64,000 nucleotides of DNA, taken from contig NZ_CP040106.1 in NCBI RefSeq assembly GCF_005281475.1, forward strand, positions 935,501 to 999,500, read 5' to 3'. Positions within the stretch are counted from its first letter, which is position 1. Each line of letters begins with the position of its first letter. The notes under the pieces are model-generated. The model did no database searches. It saw only the letters and a program-made list of their open reading frames with translations, and was not told the origin of the DNA. A program made the translations under genes and the position numbers. Below are positions 8,948 to 18,391 of the stretch, in pieces. The DNA is from Echinicola rosea (GTDB lineage Bacteria; Bacteroidota; Bacteroidia; Cytophagales; Cyclobacteriaceae).

Positions 8948-10336
8948 ATGGCATCGAAAGATTATATCCAGCAAAATCAGGATAAATTCATTGAAGAACT
9001 TTTGGAACTCCTCCGTATTCCTTCCGTGAGTGCAGATCCGAAATTCAAGGAAGATGTACTGAAAGCTGCAGAATATGTTAAAAACAGCCTGGCTCAAGCA
9101 GGAGCGGACAAGGTCGAAATCTGCCCTACCCCCGGCTATCCTGTGGTTTATGGAGAGAAAATAATCGATCCGGCCTTGCCAACGGTGTTGGTGTATGGCC
9201 ACTATGATGTGCAGCCAGCCGATCCTTATGAGCTGTGGGAGTCGGCACCTTTTGAGCCGGTGATCAAAAAGACAGACCTTCACCCGGAGGGGGCGATCTT
9301 TGCCCGTGGCTCGGCCGATGACAAAGGGCAGTTTTTTATGCATGTGAAAGCCTTTGAAGCCATGATGGCGGAAGGCGATCTGACCTGCAACGTGAAGTTT
9401 ATGATCGAGGGAGAAGAGGAAGTTGGCTCCGATAATTTGGCGAATTTCATCAAGGAAAATAAAGAAAAACTACAATCGGATGTGGTGCTGATCTCCGATA
9501 CCAGCATGCTGTCCCTGGAAACGCCTTCCGTGACCGTCGGTCTTCGAGGGCTTGCCTATATGCAGGTGGAAGTGACCGGCCCAAACCGTGACCTGCACAG
9601 TGGCACCTATGGTGGAGCAGTGGCCAATCCCATCAATATCCTCTGCAAGATAATTGCCCAGCTTCAGGATGAAGACAAAAGAATCACCGTTCCCGGCTTT
9701 TATGACAAGGTGGAGGAGCTTTCAGCGGAGTACCGTAAAAAGCTGAACGAAGCGCCTTTTGACCTCCATGATTATAAGCGTAAATTGGCCATCAAAGAAG
9801 TGGAAGGGGAAGCAGGCTTCACCACCTTGGAGCGAACAGGCATTCGGCCAACCTTGGATGTCAATGGTATCTGGGGAGGGTATATCGGAGAGGGCGCCAA
9901 AACTGTCCTCCCTTCAAAAGCCTATGCCAAAATCTCCATGAGACTAGTGCCCCACCAAGATCATCATGAAATTTCGGAGCTCTTCCAGCAGCACTTTGAG
10001 TCACTGGCACCGGATTCGGTGAAGGTAAAGGTGACGCCTCACCATGGAGGCAAACCGGCAGTAGTGCCTACTTCATCGGTAGGGTACAAAGCTGCTGAAG
10101 CGGCTGTGCAAGAAGTTTTTGGCAAAAAAGCCATTCCTACCCGAGAAGGGGGGTCAGTACCTATCACTTCCCTTTTCCAGGAAGAACTTAAGCTTGATCC
10201 TATTCTTTTGGGCTTTGGGCTGGACACCGATGCGATCCATTCCCCCAATGAGCATTACGGGGTCAAAAACTACCTGTTGGGAATCGAAACCATCGCAGCT
10301 TTCTTTAAACATTTCAGAAAACTGTCCCAAAAATAA
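8948..10336 (+). CDS. M20/M25/M40-family dipeptidase
   Basis: Zinc-dependent dipeptidase or carboxypeptidase of the CNDP-like group, 462 residues from the ATG at 8948 (MASKDYIQQ). An upstream in-frame ATG at 8885 adds 21 poorly conserved residues and is less likely. Metal ligands and catalytic residues can be read in order: H in VYGHYDVQP, D in RGSADDKGQ, the EE pair in EGEEEVGSDN, D in ISDTSML, and the late H in DAIHSPNEHYG. No signal peptide is present, so it is cytoplasmic. Confidence 0.93.
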   Translation: MASKDYIQQNQDKFIEELLELLRIPSVSADPKFKEDVLKAAEYVKNSLAQAGADKVEICPTPGYPVVYGEKIIDPALPTVLVYGHYDVQPADPYELWESAPFEPVIKKTDLHPEGAIFARGSADDKGQFFMHVKAFEAMMAEGDLTCNVKFMIEGEEEVGSDNLANFIKENKEKLQSDVVLISDTSMLSLETPSVTVGLRGLAYMQVEVTGPNRDLHSGTYGGAVANPINILCKIIAQLQDEDKRITVPGFYDKVEELSAEYRKKLNEAPFDLHDYKRKLAIKEVEGEAGFTTLERTGIRPTLDVNGIWGGYIGEGAKTVLPSKAYAKISMRLVPHQDHHEISELFQQHFESLAPDSVKVKVTPHHGGKPAVVPTSSVGYKAAEAAVQEVFGKKAIPTREGGSVPITSLFQEELKLDPILLGFGLDTDAIHSPNEHYGVKNYLLGIETIAAFFKHFRKLSQK

Positions 10337-10359
10337 AACCTTGATTGACCTTTCCCAGT

Positions 10360-10437
10360 AAACCACAAAAAGCAAGTGCTTAGATTTGGAGTTTTGCCCT
10401 AAAACTCCCTAATGAGCAGCTTAAGTTTTTGTGGTTT
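10360..10437. other. Nested hairpin element between dipeptidase and dsbD genes
   Basis: The outer arms AAACCACAAAAA / TTTTTGTGGTTT (12 bp, perfect) enclose an inner perfect 8 bp hairpin GGAGTTTT / AAAACTCC. It could act as a terminator for the dipeptidase transcript or as a processed RNA structure. There is no clear uridine run beyond the outer arm. Confidence 0.5.
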
Positions 10438-10489
10438 ATTGGTTTTATATGAAACCCTTGATGCACAAAGGTAGTTTTAACAGTTAGTT

Positions 10490-12652
10490 ATGAAGAGTCT
10501 AAAAAAATCCCTCCCGTTTGTATTGCTGTTTTGTCTGACGAGCTTGGTTACTTTTGCCCAGCTGATACAGCCCCCAAAATGGCAGATGAGCCTTTCCGAT
10601 CCAACGCCATTTGTGGATGATGAGGTCGAGCTTATTTTCAAAGCAGACATTCCGCGGGATTGGTACATTTATTCCAATGATTTTGATCCGGATTTGGGGC
10701 CAATGCTGACGGAATTGAGCCTGGAAGGATCAGAGGGAATTGAGCCAATAGGGAATCTCAAGCCCATCGACCCCAAACGGAAAATGGATGAAACCTGGGA
10801 TGGTGAAGTCAGCTATTTTACGGGTACGGCTGAATTTAGGCAGAAGGTAAAAATCACCAAAACCGCTGTCGAGGTCGTCGGGATAATGACCTATCAAATG
10901 TGCTCAGATGTCACTGGCCAATGCGTGCCTTATGAAGAGGATTTTTCCCAATCGGTCAATGCTTCCATCAAGAAAGAAGCCGTCCCGGATACGGATGAAG
11001 TAGAAGAAAAAAAGGCACCAAGTGCTGCAGACACTTCATCACCTGCCTCGGGGACAGCAGTTTCCGCTGCAGCGCCTCCGGAGGAGAAAACGGAAGCGGA
11101 TTCGTCAGATGATGTCAAGCCAAAAGCGACTACTACGCCTGAAAAGACCGGTACTAAAGTGCCTGAGGTGGACCTTTCACCAGAAGGAAAGCAGGGAGAT
11201 GCCACCTCCATGTGGCCGTTTGTGATTGCAGCGTTTTTAGGCGGCTTGGCGGCATTGCTGACCCCATGTGTCTTTCCCATGATCCCGATGACGGTGACTT
11301 TCTTTACAGGAAGAAGTAAAAACAAAGCCCAGGGAATCAGAAATGCCTTTATCTACGGGCTGAGCATCATCGTCATTTATACGCTGGCAGGAACCATTGT
11401 GGCGGCCGTCCAGGGTCCGGAGTTTGCCAATTGGCTTTCTACGCATTGGTTGCCCAATATCTTTTTCTTCTTGGTGTTTATTTTCTTTGCGTTGGCCTTT
11501 TTGGGCTTGTTCGAAATTACATTGCCCAGTGGCTTGGTCAATAAGATGGACGCCAAAGCAGACAAAGGAGGCCTTACTGGGGTGTTCTTCATGGCATTTA
11601 CCTTGGTATTGGTATCTTTTTCCTGCACGGGGCCGATTGTGGGATCGATCTTGATCGAATCTGCCGGGGGAGAGATCCTGAAGCCTATACTGGGCATGTT
11701 TGCCTTTTCGTTGGCTTTTGCGATCCCTTTTACGCTTTTTGCGATATTCCCAGAGTGGCTCAATGGACTGCCCAAGTCTGGAGGATGGCTGAATTCTGTG
11801 AAAGTGGTGCTGGGATTTTTGGAGCTGGCATTGGCCTTCAAATTCCTGAGTGTGGCTGATCAGGTGTACCACTGGGGACTGCTGGACCGTGACATTTACA
11901 TTGCCATCTGGATCGTGATTTTTGCGCTGATGGGACTGTACCTACTCGGAAAGATCCGGTTGCCACATGATTCTCCCATGGAAAAACTGGGGGTTCCTCG
12001 CCTGTTGCTGGCCACGGTGACCTTCATCTTTGTGGTGTATTTGGTGCCAGGTTTATTTGGCGCTCCGCTCAAATCCCTAAGTGGCTACCTGCCTCCGATC
12101 CACACGCACGATTTCAATATCGAAAAGCTGATCCGTGAAAACCGTGGCGGGGCAGTCACTGTCCAGCAAGAAATGACAGAAGTACCCCAGCACGGAGAGC
12201 TCTTGCATTGGCCACATGGACTGCAGGGGTACTTTGATTATGATCAAGCGCTGAGGGTAGCCAAGAAGGAAAATAAGCCACTTTTTATTGACTTTACCGG
12301 TCACGGCTGTGTCAACTGCCGGGAGATGGAAGCCAAAGTCTGGTCACAACCTGAAGTACTGGAGCGGCTTAAGCAAGACTTTGTACTGGTGGCCCTTTAT
12401 GTGGACGAGCGTACCGAACTTCCTGAGGAAGATTGGTACACCTCTGCTTACGATGATAAAGTGAAGAAAACCATTGGCAAGCAAAATGCGGATTTCCAGA
12501 TTACGCGGTTCAACAATAATGCACAGCCTTATTATGTGATATTGGACCATGACGAGGAGATGCTCGTCAGACCAAAAGCGTACGACACCGATCCACAAAA
12601 TTTCGTGGAGTTTCTGGACAAGGCAAAAGCGGCGTTTGACGAAGGCGCTTGA
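10490..12652 (+). CDS. dsbD: Thiol:disulfide interchange protein DsbD
   Basis: Carries reducing equivalents from cytoplasmic thioredoxin across the inner membrane to periplasmic thiol proteins. The 720-residue layout is complete: signal peptide (to about residue 23), an N-terminal DsbD-alpha domain with the redox pair C138/C145 (MCSDVTGQC), an acidic, proline/alanine-rich linker (about 155-235), a membrane domain with LTPCVFP and SFSCTGP cysteines, and a C-terminal thioredoxin-like domain with CVNC near residue 608. A perfect hairpin follows the stop codon. Confidence 0.95.
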   Translation: MKSLKKSLPFVLLFCLTSLVTFAQLIQPPKWQMSLSDPTPFVDDEVELIFKADIPRDWYIYSNDFDPDLGPMLTELSLEGSEGIEPIGNLKPIDPKRKMDETWDGEVSYFTGTAEFRQKVKITKTAVEVVGIMTYQMCSDVTGQCVPYEEDFSQSVNASIKKEAVPDTDEVEEKKAPSAADTSSPASGTAVSAAAPPEEKTEADSSDDVKPKATTTPEKTGTKVPEVDLSPEGKQGDATSMWPFVIAAFLGGLAALLTPCVFPMIPMTVTFFTGRSKNKAQGIRNAFIYGLSIIVIYTLAGTIVAAVQGPEFANWLSTHWLPNIFFFLVFIFFALAFLGLFEITLPSGLVNKMDAKADKGGLTGVFFMAFTLVLVSFSCTGPIVGSILIESAGGEILKPILGMFAFSLAFAIPFTLFAIFPEWLNGLPKSGGWLNSVKVVLGFLELALAFKFLSVADQVYHWGLLDRDIYIAIWIVIFALMGLYLLGKIRLPHDSPMEKLGVPRLLLATVTFIFVVYLVPGLFGAPLKSLSGYLPPIHTHDFNIEKLIRENRGGAVTVQQEMTEVPQHGELLHWPHGLQGYFDYDQALRVAKKENKPLFIDFTGHGCVNCREMEAKVWSQPEVLERLKQDFVLVALYVDERTELPEEDWYTSAYDDKVKKTIGKQNADFQITRFNNNAQPYYVILDHDEEMLVRPKAYDTDPQNFVEFLDKAKAAFDEGA

Positions 12653-12726
12653 GCATAGATGGGGTACCAGAAAGTATTCAATTTGCTTAAAAAAATAGCC
12701 TTGCCGCTTGCATTATGAGGGAGCAA

Positions 12727-12753
12727 CTTGCCTACCAGTAGAAGGTAGGCAAG
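12727..12753. terminator. Hairpin downstream of dsbD
   Basis: Perfect 10 bp inverted repeat CTTGCCTACC / GGTAGGCAAG with a 7-nt loop, 75 bp after the dsbD stop codon. There is no clear T-run directly after it, so it is a possible but not typical terminator. Confidence 0.4.
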
Positions 12754-12945
12754 CTGTCCCTGATAGCTTTCATTTTTGGGTTTTACAACCTTTTGGGGCA
12801 TCTTGAGATGCGATTTTCTCTTAATTCACTAGGGGAATTACCATTAATTGTTATTTTTTAGGTAAATGGGGCGTTTAATCAGGTTTACGCATTAGGATTG
12901 AAGCTAAGTTATTCAGGATTGAGCAGCCCTTGAAATGAAGTCAAT

Positions 12946-13803
12946 ATGGACCTATACAAGTTTCATACATCCAATCCTGCTATTTTTCAGCAATTTTCCA
13001 TTAAGGACATTCTATTCCTTTATTACAATTGTCCCCAAAAGGAAAAAATAGTCCAACTGCATTCATCATTTAATCAATTTGTTTTTTCACTTAGCGGAGG
13101 AAGGATTTTTCATCAAGGAGAGCTGACCTACCATGTAAACAAGCATTCAGGATATTTATTGCGGAGGGCAGGCTTTCTTCAAGAAATGAACGATGATATA
13201 AAAGGTTGGAAATTACTGGCTTTTTATTTGAAGGACGATTACCTGAAGAAGATCTTCGATGAATTTCGGGAGCACTTGCCCTTAAGGGATTTGCCACCGG
13301 TACCCAAAGAGATGATGATTCCGATGAGCATAAACGATCGTATCCGAGATTGTTATTTCAGCCTTATTCCGTACTTTAAGCAGAAGACATCGCTCCCTGA
13401 AGAAATCCTCGAAATCAAATTAAAGGAACTCCTCTATAATGTATTTATTCACCCCGATAATTTGCAATTGCTTTCCTATATCAACAGCCTGGCGGATGGG
13501 TATGAAACGCCCATTTGGGAAGTCATGGAAGCGAATTACATGTATTCCCTTAACCTGTCAGAATATGCCCATCTGACCAATCGAAGCCTATCTACTTTTA
13601 AGCGGGACTTTGCCGAATATTATGGTACTACGCCCGGAAAATGGCTTTCAGCAAAACGGATGGAAAGGGCCAAAAGATTAATTGATACCACTCAGAAACC
13701 TATAGGTGAAATAGCTTTTGAGAATGGGTTTAATAATCTTTCCCATTTTAGTCGGGTATTCAAAGATAAGTATGGCGTATCACCAACTTTGTACAGAAAG
13801 TAA
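12946..13803 (+). CDS. AraC-family transcriptional regulator
   Basis: The 285-residue protein has a C-terminal pair of helix-turn-helix motifs (about 185-285) with family signatures including LTNRSLSTFKRDF, TPGKWL and the closing GFNNLSHFSRVFKDKYGVSPTLYRK region. The N-terminal about 170 residues form a sensor-like domain without a recognised ligand. It sits 87 bp upstream of a small secreted cupin on the same strand, a likely target or partner. Confidence 0.88.
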   Translation: MDLYKFHTSNPAIFQQFSIKDILFLYYNCPQKEKIVQLHSSFNQFVFSLSGGRIFHQGELTYHVNKHSGYLLRRAGFLQEMNDDIKGWKLLAFYLKDDYLKKIFDEFREHLPLRDLPPVPKEMMIPMSINDRIRDCYFSLIPYFKQKTSLPEEILEIKLKELLYNVFIHPDNLQLLSYINSLADGYETPIWEVMEANYMYSLNLSEYAHLTNRSLSTFKRDFAEYYGTTPGKWLSAKRMERAKRLIDTTQKPIGEIAFENGFNNLSHFSRVFKDKYGVSPTLYRK

Positions 13804-13890
13804 ACATCTTGAACGTTTAAGAAAAGACTTTGATTTTTAGGTGTTTTACCTTTAGGAGGTAATCAATTTTTAACCAAAAATAACACCATT

Positions 13891-14238
13891 ATGAAAGTTT
13901 TAATGCTATCCATCCTGTTTTGCTTGTGTACCTTGGCTACCTATGGCCAGGACCATAAAGAAGATCGTAAGGTTTTGATCGATAATGAAAAAGTGAAAGT
14001 TGTCGAATTTGCAGGTGAACCTGATAAGGACGTTTGCGGAGCGGGCATGCATCATCATGATGCACATTTAACCGTTGCGCTTACCGATGCGCATGTTTTA
14101 ATTACCTCTCCGGAGGGTGAAGAGCAAACAGCTGAAATATCCAAAGGGGCAGCCATTTGGTTTGAGGAGGGAACACATAAGGCCGTTAACGTAGGGAATG
14201 AAGAAAGTAAACTATTGTTGGTTTATTTGAAAGAGTAA
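13891..14238 (+). CDS. Small secreted cupin-like protein
   Basis: The 115-residue product has a signal peptide (about 1-20, ending ATYGQ) and a single cupin barrel. A histidine cluster (GMHHHDAH) probably binds a metal, and a second cupin motif lies in IWFEEGTHKAVN. Its substrate is unknown; related proteins are annotated only as cupin-domain proteins. It follows the AraC regulator gene and ends before a long-loop hairpin. Confidence 0.75.
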   Translation: MKVLMLSILFCLCTLATYGQDHKEDRKVLIDNEKVKVVEFAGEPDKDVCGAGMHHHDAHLTVALTDAHVLITSPEGEEQTAEISKGAAIWFEEGTHKAVNVGNEESKLLLVYLKE

Positions 14239-14247
14239 TTTAATTTG

Positions 14248-14330
14248 GGTTTGCCCAGCATCCTTTATGGAGTAGGCAATGCAATTAAGTTAACTGAATA
14301 GCAATGCCGGACTAGGTTGGGCAAACCTTT
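14248..14330 (+). terminator. Long-loop hairpin after the cupin gene
   Basis: Arms GGTTTGCCCA (14248-14257) and TGGGCAAACC (14318-14327) are perfectly complementary over 10 bp and followed by TTTATTTA. A secondary GCAATGC-type stem lies in the loop. It separates the cupin gene from the convergent YeiH gene. Confidence 0.5.
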
Positions 14331-14396
14331 ATTTACTTCGCTTAAATTAACCATACTTTTTCAGCTCAAAGGAAAATGTCCCCTGGCCATGGTTAA

Positions 14397-15383
14397 TCAG
14401 AAGTTGACGATCACCAAAAGGGTCAACCCTGCAATGATCACCCATAAGATACTCGCTTGTCCGAGTACACGTACCCCCCCTGCAAACAACAGATTTTTGG
14501 ACAGTCCACAGCCGATAAGGAAGATGGACAGGCAAAGTGCCATATGCGACAAATGGTGAATGAGCGTGACCATCCAGTTTGCCATCGGCAGGTAACTGTT
14601 TGCCAAAATAGCCAAGATAAAAAAACCGATAAAGTAAGGTATTTTGATGTTTTCTTTTCCCTTTCCAAAGGTCATTGCAGCCACAAAAGCAACAGGAATA
14701 ATCCATAAGGCTCGCGCCAGTTTTACCGTGGTAGCAATATTGAGGGCTTCCTTTCCGTATTGGCTGGCGGCACCCACCACGGAGCTGGTGTCATGAATGG
14801 CGATGGCGCACCAAGTGCCAAACTGCTCGGCACTCAATCCAAGGAACTTCCCTATCGGTGGAAAGATAAACAGTGCTACCGAATTAAGGACAAAGACGGC
14901 ACCTAAGGCCATAGAAATCTGATGCTGCCGTGCCTTGATGGCAGGAGATACCGCTGCGATGGCACTGCCTCCACAGATAGCGGTACCTACAGCAACCAAG
15001 AAGCCTGTTTTTTGCTCTATTTTGAGGAGTTTACCTAGGATCACCCCAAGTCCCAAGGTGCCAAAAATAGCAACCATGGTCATTACGAATCCTGCTTTTC
15101 CAGCTTGAAAAGCTTGTTCTGCACCGATGCCAAAACCAAGCCCTACTACCGCAAATTGTAGCAGATAGTCTGTTGCTTTGGTCCTTGATGTGGCGTAGGG
15201 CGTGCCGAGGAGATTGGCAAATACCAAACCCATTAACAAGGCTAGAGGAGCGGTGACACCCGGAAAAAGGCATACCAACAATGCCAACCAAAATAGGATT
15301 TCTCTAATGGTCAGTCCATGATCCAGCAGCTGCTGGATATTGCTGAATTTAAAGAAAATGGTCTTTGTTTTTCCCATGTCCAT
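14397..15383 (-). CDS. YeiH/UPF0324-family membrane transporter
   Basis: The 328-residue polytopic inner-membrane protein has about ten hydrophobic segments and family signatures such as LGFGIGAEQAFQ, CGGSAIAAVSPAI and WCAIAIHDTSSVVGA. Members are annotated as putative sulfate exporters, but the substrate is not firmly established. A LysR regulator gene lies 72 bp upstream on the same strand. The same gene pairing is common in other bacteria, which suggests that the regulator controls it. Confidence 0.88.
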   Translation of the reverse strand: MDMGKTKTIFFKFSNIQQLLDHGLTIREILFWLALLVCLFPGVTAPLALLMGLVFANLLGTPYATSRTKATDYLLQFAVVGLGFGIGAEQAFQAGKAGFVMTMVAIFGTLGLGVILGKLLKIEQKTGFLVAVGTAICGGSAIAAVSPAIKARQHQISMALGAVFVLNSVALFIFPPIGKFLGLSAEQFGTWCAIAIHDTSSVVGAASQYGKEALNIATTVKLARALWIIPVAFVAAMTFGKGKENIKIPYFIGFFILAILANSYLPMANWMVTLIHHLSHMALCLSIFLIGCGLSKNLLFAGGVRVLGQASILWVIIAGLTLLVIVNF

Positions 15384-15455
15384 AACTGCTGATTTGAATA
15401 ATACAAAAATGCAGGAAAATATGAAGCAAGGGAAATCGTATTTTGCAATGACCGA

Positions 15456-16349
15456 TTACCTAGGGTTATGACGGTGGGCGAATTTCATAAAAAGATCCGC
15501 TATTCCTTCTTTGGCACCGTGAGGCTGAATAAACAAAAATGAACGCTCTATGGTTAGTTGGTCCACATCGATGACAGTGAATTTTTTACTGTTCAGCTCT
15601 TCCAAGACGGTAAAAACTGATAGAAAGGCCATGGCATTGGAATTCATCAGGTAACCTTTGATGCTTTCAGTGCTCCCGAGCTGCATCTCTTTTTTAAGCT
15701 GGCCCAGCTTTACGCCCAGTGGTTTGAGGGCATGGGCAATTACTTCCAAGGTTCCAGACCCCGGCTCTCTGAGCAGCAGCGGGACGTCAAGCAGCTCTTG
15801 GATTTCGATGGATTCTCTTTTGGCCAAAGGGTGGTCTGCCCGTGCAATAAGCAAGATTTCGTCCTTGGTAAATTCTGTGTATTTAAACTGGGACTGCTTG
15901 GTCTGACCTTCGATGATCCCCAAGTCGATTTCTCCCATATCCAGTGATTTGCCGATTTGTTCGGTATTATCCGTGCTTAGGCTTAACCTGATATCCTGGA
16001 ATTTTTCGTGAAACGCCGCCAAAATAGCCGGCAGTACATATTGGGCGATGGTCGTGCTGGCACCTATTCGTAGCTCACCGCGGTGGTCTTTGCTAAAATG
16101 GTTCATTTCAAATTCCAAATCCCGATAAACGGCAAAAATCCGATCTGCATGCTCATAAAGTGTTTGTCCTGCAGGCGTGAGGGATATTTTGCTGCCCTGT
16201 CGGTCAAAAAGTTTTACCTGATAGTGCGATTCTATCTGCCGGATATGTTTGGTCACTGCAGGTTGGGAAATGTAGAGTTCTTCGGCAGCTTTGGTGAAGT
16301 TCAGTCGCTTGGCGACGGTATGGAAAACCTGAAGTCTAAAATCAAACAT
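15456..16349 (-). CDS. LysR-family transcriptional regulator
   Basis: The 297-residue regulator has an N-terminal winged HTH (about 1-60, FTKAAEELYISQPAVTKHI) and a periplasmic-binding-protein-like effector domain (about 88-295). Its sequence is closest in character to CysL/CbbR-type LysR proteins. It lies directly upstream of the YeiH-family transporter gene, and co-transcription or control of that gene is the natural inference. Confidence 0.92.
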   Translation of the reverse strand: MFDFRLQVFHTVAKRLNFTKAAEELYISQPAVTKHIRQIESHYQVKLFDRQGSKISLTPAGQTLYEHADRIFAVYRDLEFEMNHFSKDHRGELRIGASTTIAQYVLPAILAAFHEKFQDIRLSLSTDNTEQIGKSLDMGEIDLGIIEGQTKQSQFKYTEFTKDEILLIARADHPLAKRESIEIQELLDVPLLLREPGSGTLEVIAHALKPLGVKLGQLKKEMQLGSTESIKGYLMNSNAMAFLSVFTVLEELNSKKFTVIDVDQLTIERSFLFIQPHGAKEGIADLFMKFAHRHNPR

Positions 16350-16394
16350 GATGAGGAATCGTTAGGGCTTTTCTTTGGGGGTGTCGCATTGGGC

Positions 16395-17357
16395 TCAATC
16401 TGCGGGAAGTTTGATATGGTATTCCCGGCCTTTTCTTACGGTGAGTTTTGGTGTTCGGAGCCAAGGATTGTAAATCTTTAGCTGTTTGTAATTGGTGCCG
16501 TTTTTAATGGCCCATTCGGCCAGGTCCTTTTGGGTATTTTTGATAACCAGTGTTTTCAACGCCGGCATATGGTAATAATCCTCCTCCTCAAGATGAAAAC
16601 CGTATTTTTCAGGATGCTCGAATATCTCTTTAAACGCCAGCACCCTAAACATGTACCGGCCTGTTTCTTTATTAAGCAATAGCTCATAATAATCCGGCTG
16701 CTGCTGGTCGTTCATTCTTCTGCGTAATCCCGTCTGGCCAATATTGTAGCTGGCCGCTACACTGGTCCATTTTCCAAACTTGGCATAGGATTGTTGCAGG
16801 TATTTGCACGCTGCATGCGTGGCTTTTTCGAAGTCGTAGCGTTCATCTACCTCACGGTTGACTTCTAGGCCATAATCCTTGGCCGTACCTTCCATAAATT
16901 GCCAAAATCCGCGTGCTCCAGCCGGAGAGACTACATTTTGAAGGCCCGATTCGATCATTGCCACATATTTAAAATCCTCCGGGATGTTATATTCGGCAAG
17001 GATCTTTTCGATCGTGGGGAGGTATTTTGCAGAGCGCTTCATCATCAGGAGCATGTTTGATTCCCAAAAAGCATTTACATATACCTCACGCTCAAATCGC
17101 TCTTTGATATCCATTCTATCCAATGGCACCCGCTCTCCGGCAAACGCCAACTTTTCTGGTAGATCGAAGAGCTTTACCCGCGGTTCTTTTTCATCCTCCC
17201 CTTGGCTTGATGAAACACTTCGCTGGAAGAAACCTCTTGGGCGATCTTGCGAGGAAGCACCCTCTTGACCCGATGCCGAACCGTTTTGATTGAGGAAGAA
17301 TAAAACAAAAAGTACGGCCACCAGACCGTACAGGATAATTGCATGAATGTTTTTCAC
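16395..17357 (-). CDS. Membrane-anchored lytic transglycosylase
   Basis: A peptidoglycan-cleaving enzyme of the SLT/MltD type. The 320-residue product has an N-terminal hydrophobic anchor or signal (about 5-24), the catalytic Glu in AMIESGLQN, and the family motifs SPAGARGFWQFM, ASYNIGQTG and GRYMFRVLA. The C-terminal 60 residues (VRKGREYHIKLP) look like a degenerate LysM-type wall-binding segment. Its start lies 2 bp after the stop of the LOG-family gene, so the two are almost certainly one operon. Confidence 0.9.
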   Translation of the reverse strand: MKNIHAIILYGLVAVLFVLFFLNQNGSASGQEGASSQDRPRGFFQRSVSSSQGEDEKEPRVKLFDLPEKLAFAGERVPLDRMDIKERFEREVYVNAFWESNMLLMMKRSAKYLPTIEKILAEYNIPEDFKYVAMIESGLQNVVSPAGARGFWQFMEGTAKDYGLEVNREVDERYDFEKATHAACKYLQQSYAKFGKWTSVAASYNIGQTGLRRRMNDQQQPDYYELLLNKETGRYMFRVLAFKEIFEHPEKYGFHLEEEDYYHMPALKTLVIKNTQKDLAEWAIKNGTNYKQLKIYNPWLRTPKLTVRKGREYHIKLPAD

Positions 17358-17359
17358 AA

Positions 17360-18091
17360 CTAGAAATTTGGAGAGAGTAAATATTTGTTGTAGAACTCAT
17401 CGATAGCTTCCACGGCTTCGGTCGCAGTGTCCACTACCGAAAACAGATCCATGTCCTCTGGGCTGATATTGATGTGTCGTTCCAGCATAATGGTTTTGAT
17501 CCAGTCGATCAGCCCTTCCCAAAACTCCTTCCCTACAAGGATAATCGGAAACTTTCCTGTTTTCTTGGTCTGCACCAAGGTCAATGCTTCAAAAAGCTCG
17601 TCCATGGTACCGAACCCTCCCGGTAAAACGATAAATCCTTGGGCATATTTTACAAACATCACTTTGCGGACAAAGAAGTAATCAAAGGTGATCAATTTGT
17701 CCTGATCTATGTACATGTTGTTAAATTGCTCAAAGGGCAACTGGATATTAAGGCCTACGGATTTTCCCTTTTCGGAATGGGCTCCTTTGTTTCCGGCTTC
17801 CATGATACCGGGGCCACCACCGGTGATCACTCCATAGCCGTGCCTTACCAGTTTGGCGGCAATCTCTTCGGCGATTTTATAGTACTTGTTATCCTGTGGC
17901 GTGCGGGCTGAACCAAAGATGGATACGCACGGCCCTATCTTTGCCAGTTTCTCAAATCCCTCCACAAACTCCGACATTACCTTGAAAATCACCCAAGAGT
18001 TGGCACTCTTGATCTCACTCCAGTCTTTCTCTTTAAAAGCCTTGCGGATTCTTTCTTCTTCTAAGTTGTTTTTTTCTGACTTTTCGCTCAT
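17360..18091 (-). CDS. LOG-family Rossmann-fold protein (TIGR00730)
   Basis: The 243-residue cytoplasmic protein has the two family signatures GGGPGIMEAGNKGA and LPGGFGTMDELFEALT. LOG proteins hydrolyse nucleoside 5'-monophosphates to the free base plus ribose phosphate; many bacterial members are of unknown physiological role. It is the first gene of a two-gene unit with the lytic transglycosylase. Confidence 0.9.
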   Translation of the reverse strand: MSEKSEKNNLEEERIRKAFKEKDWSEIKSANSWVIFKVMSEFVEGFEKLAKIGPCVSIFGSARTPQDNKYYKIAEEIAAKLVRHGYGVITGGGPGIMEAGNKGAHSEKGKSVGLNIQLPFEQFNNMYIDQDKLITFDYFFVRKVMFVKYAQGFIVLPGGFGTMDELFEALTLVQTKKTGKFPIILVGKEFWEGLIDWIKTIMLERHINISPEDMDLFSVVDTATEAVEAIDEFYNKYLLSPNF

Positions 18092-18341
18092 AACTTTTGG
18101 ACTGATGTTAAAAAACTAATACGATAATAACTGCTAAAAGTGGCTACTTTCAGGTATTAAAGTTAACTTTTTTGATGATAAATAGAAAACGGACTGGGCA
18201 TTTATCCACAAGCAAGCAACAAAAACACTACACAAACCCCTTGTATTCAACACATAATACCAGCCTCCGATATTTAGGGACAATGATAAACTGGTGTACA
18301 AATAAATTTTACAAAAAAGCAGGTCCAGAGAAAATTAACTG

Positions 18342-18372
18342 TTGCAAATCATCCACCATTCGTGTACTTTCG
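18342..18372 (+). promoter_or_regulatory. Bacteroidota-type promoter for the YkgJ-like gene
   Basis: A -33 TTG at 18342-18344 and a -7 box TACTTTCG at 18365-18372 are separated by 20 bp. This matches the TTTG / TAnnTTTG arrangement known from Bacteroides, with one mismatch in the -7 box. A start about 5 bp downstream would give a roughly 15-nt leader before the ATG at 18392. The rest of the divergent gap (18092-18341) shows no gene. Confidence 0.55.
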
Positions 18373-18391
18373 TGCGCTTTTATGTACATGC

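Noticed and set aside
11237..11872. 211-codon minus-strand open frame within dsbD
   Set aside because: Antisense shadow of the DsbD membrane domain; composition (Q/R/H-rich) is typical of reverse-frame artefacts.
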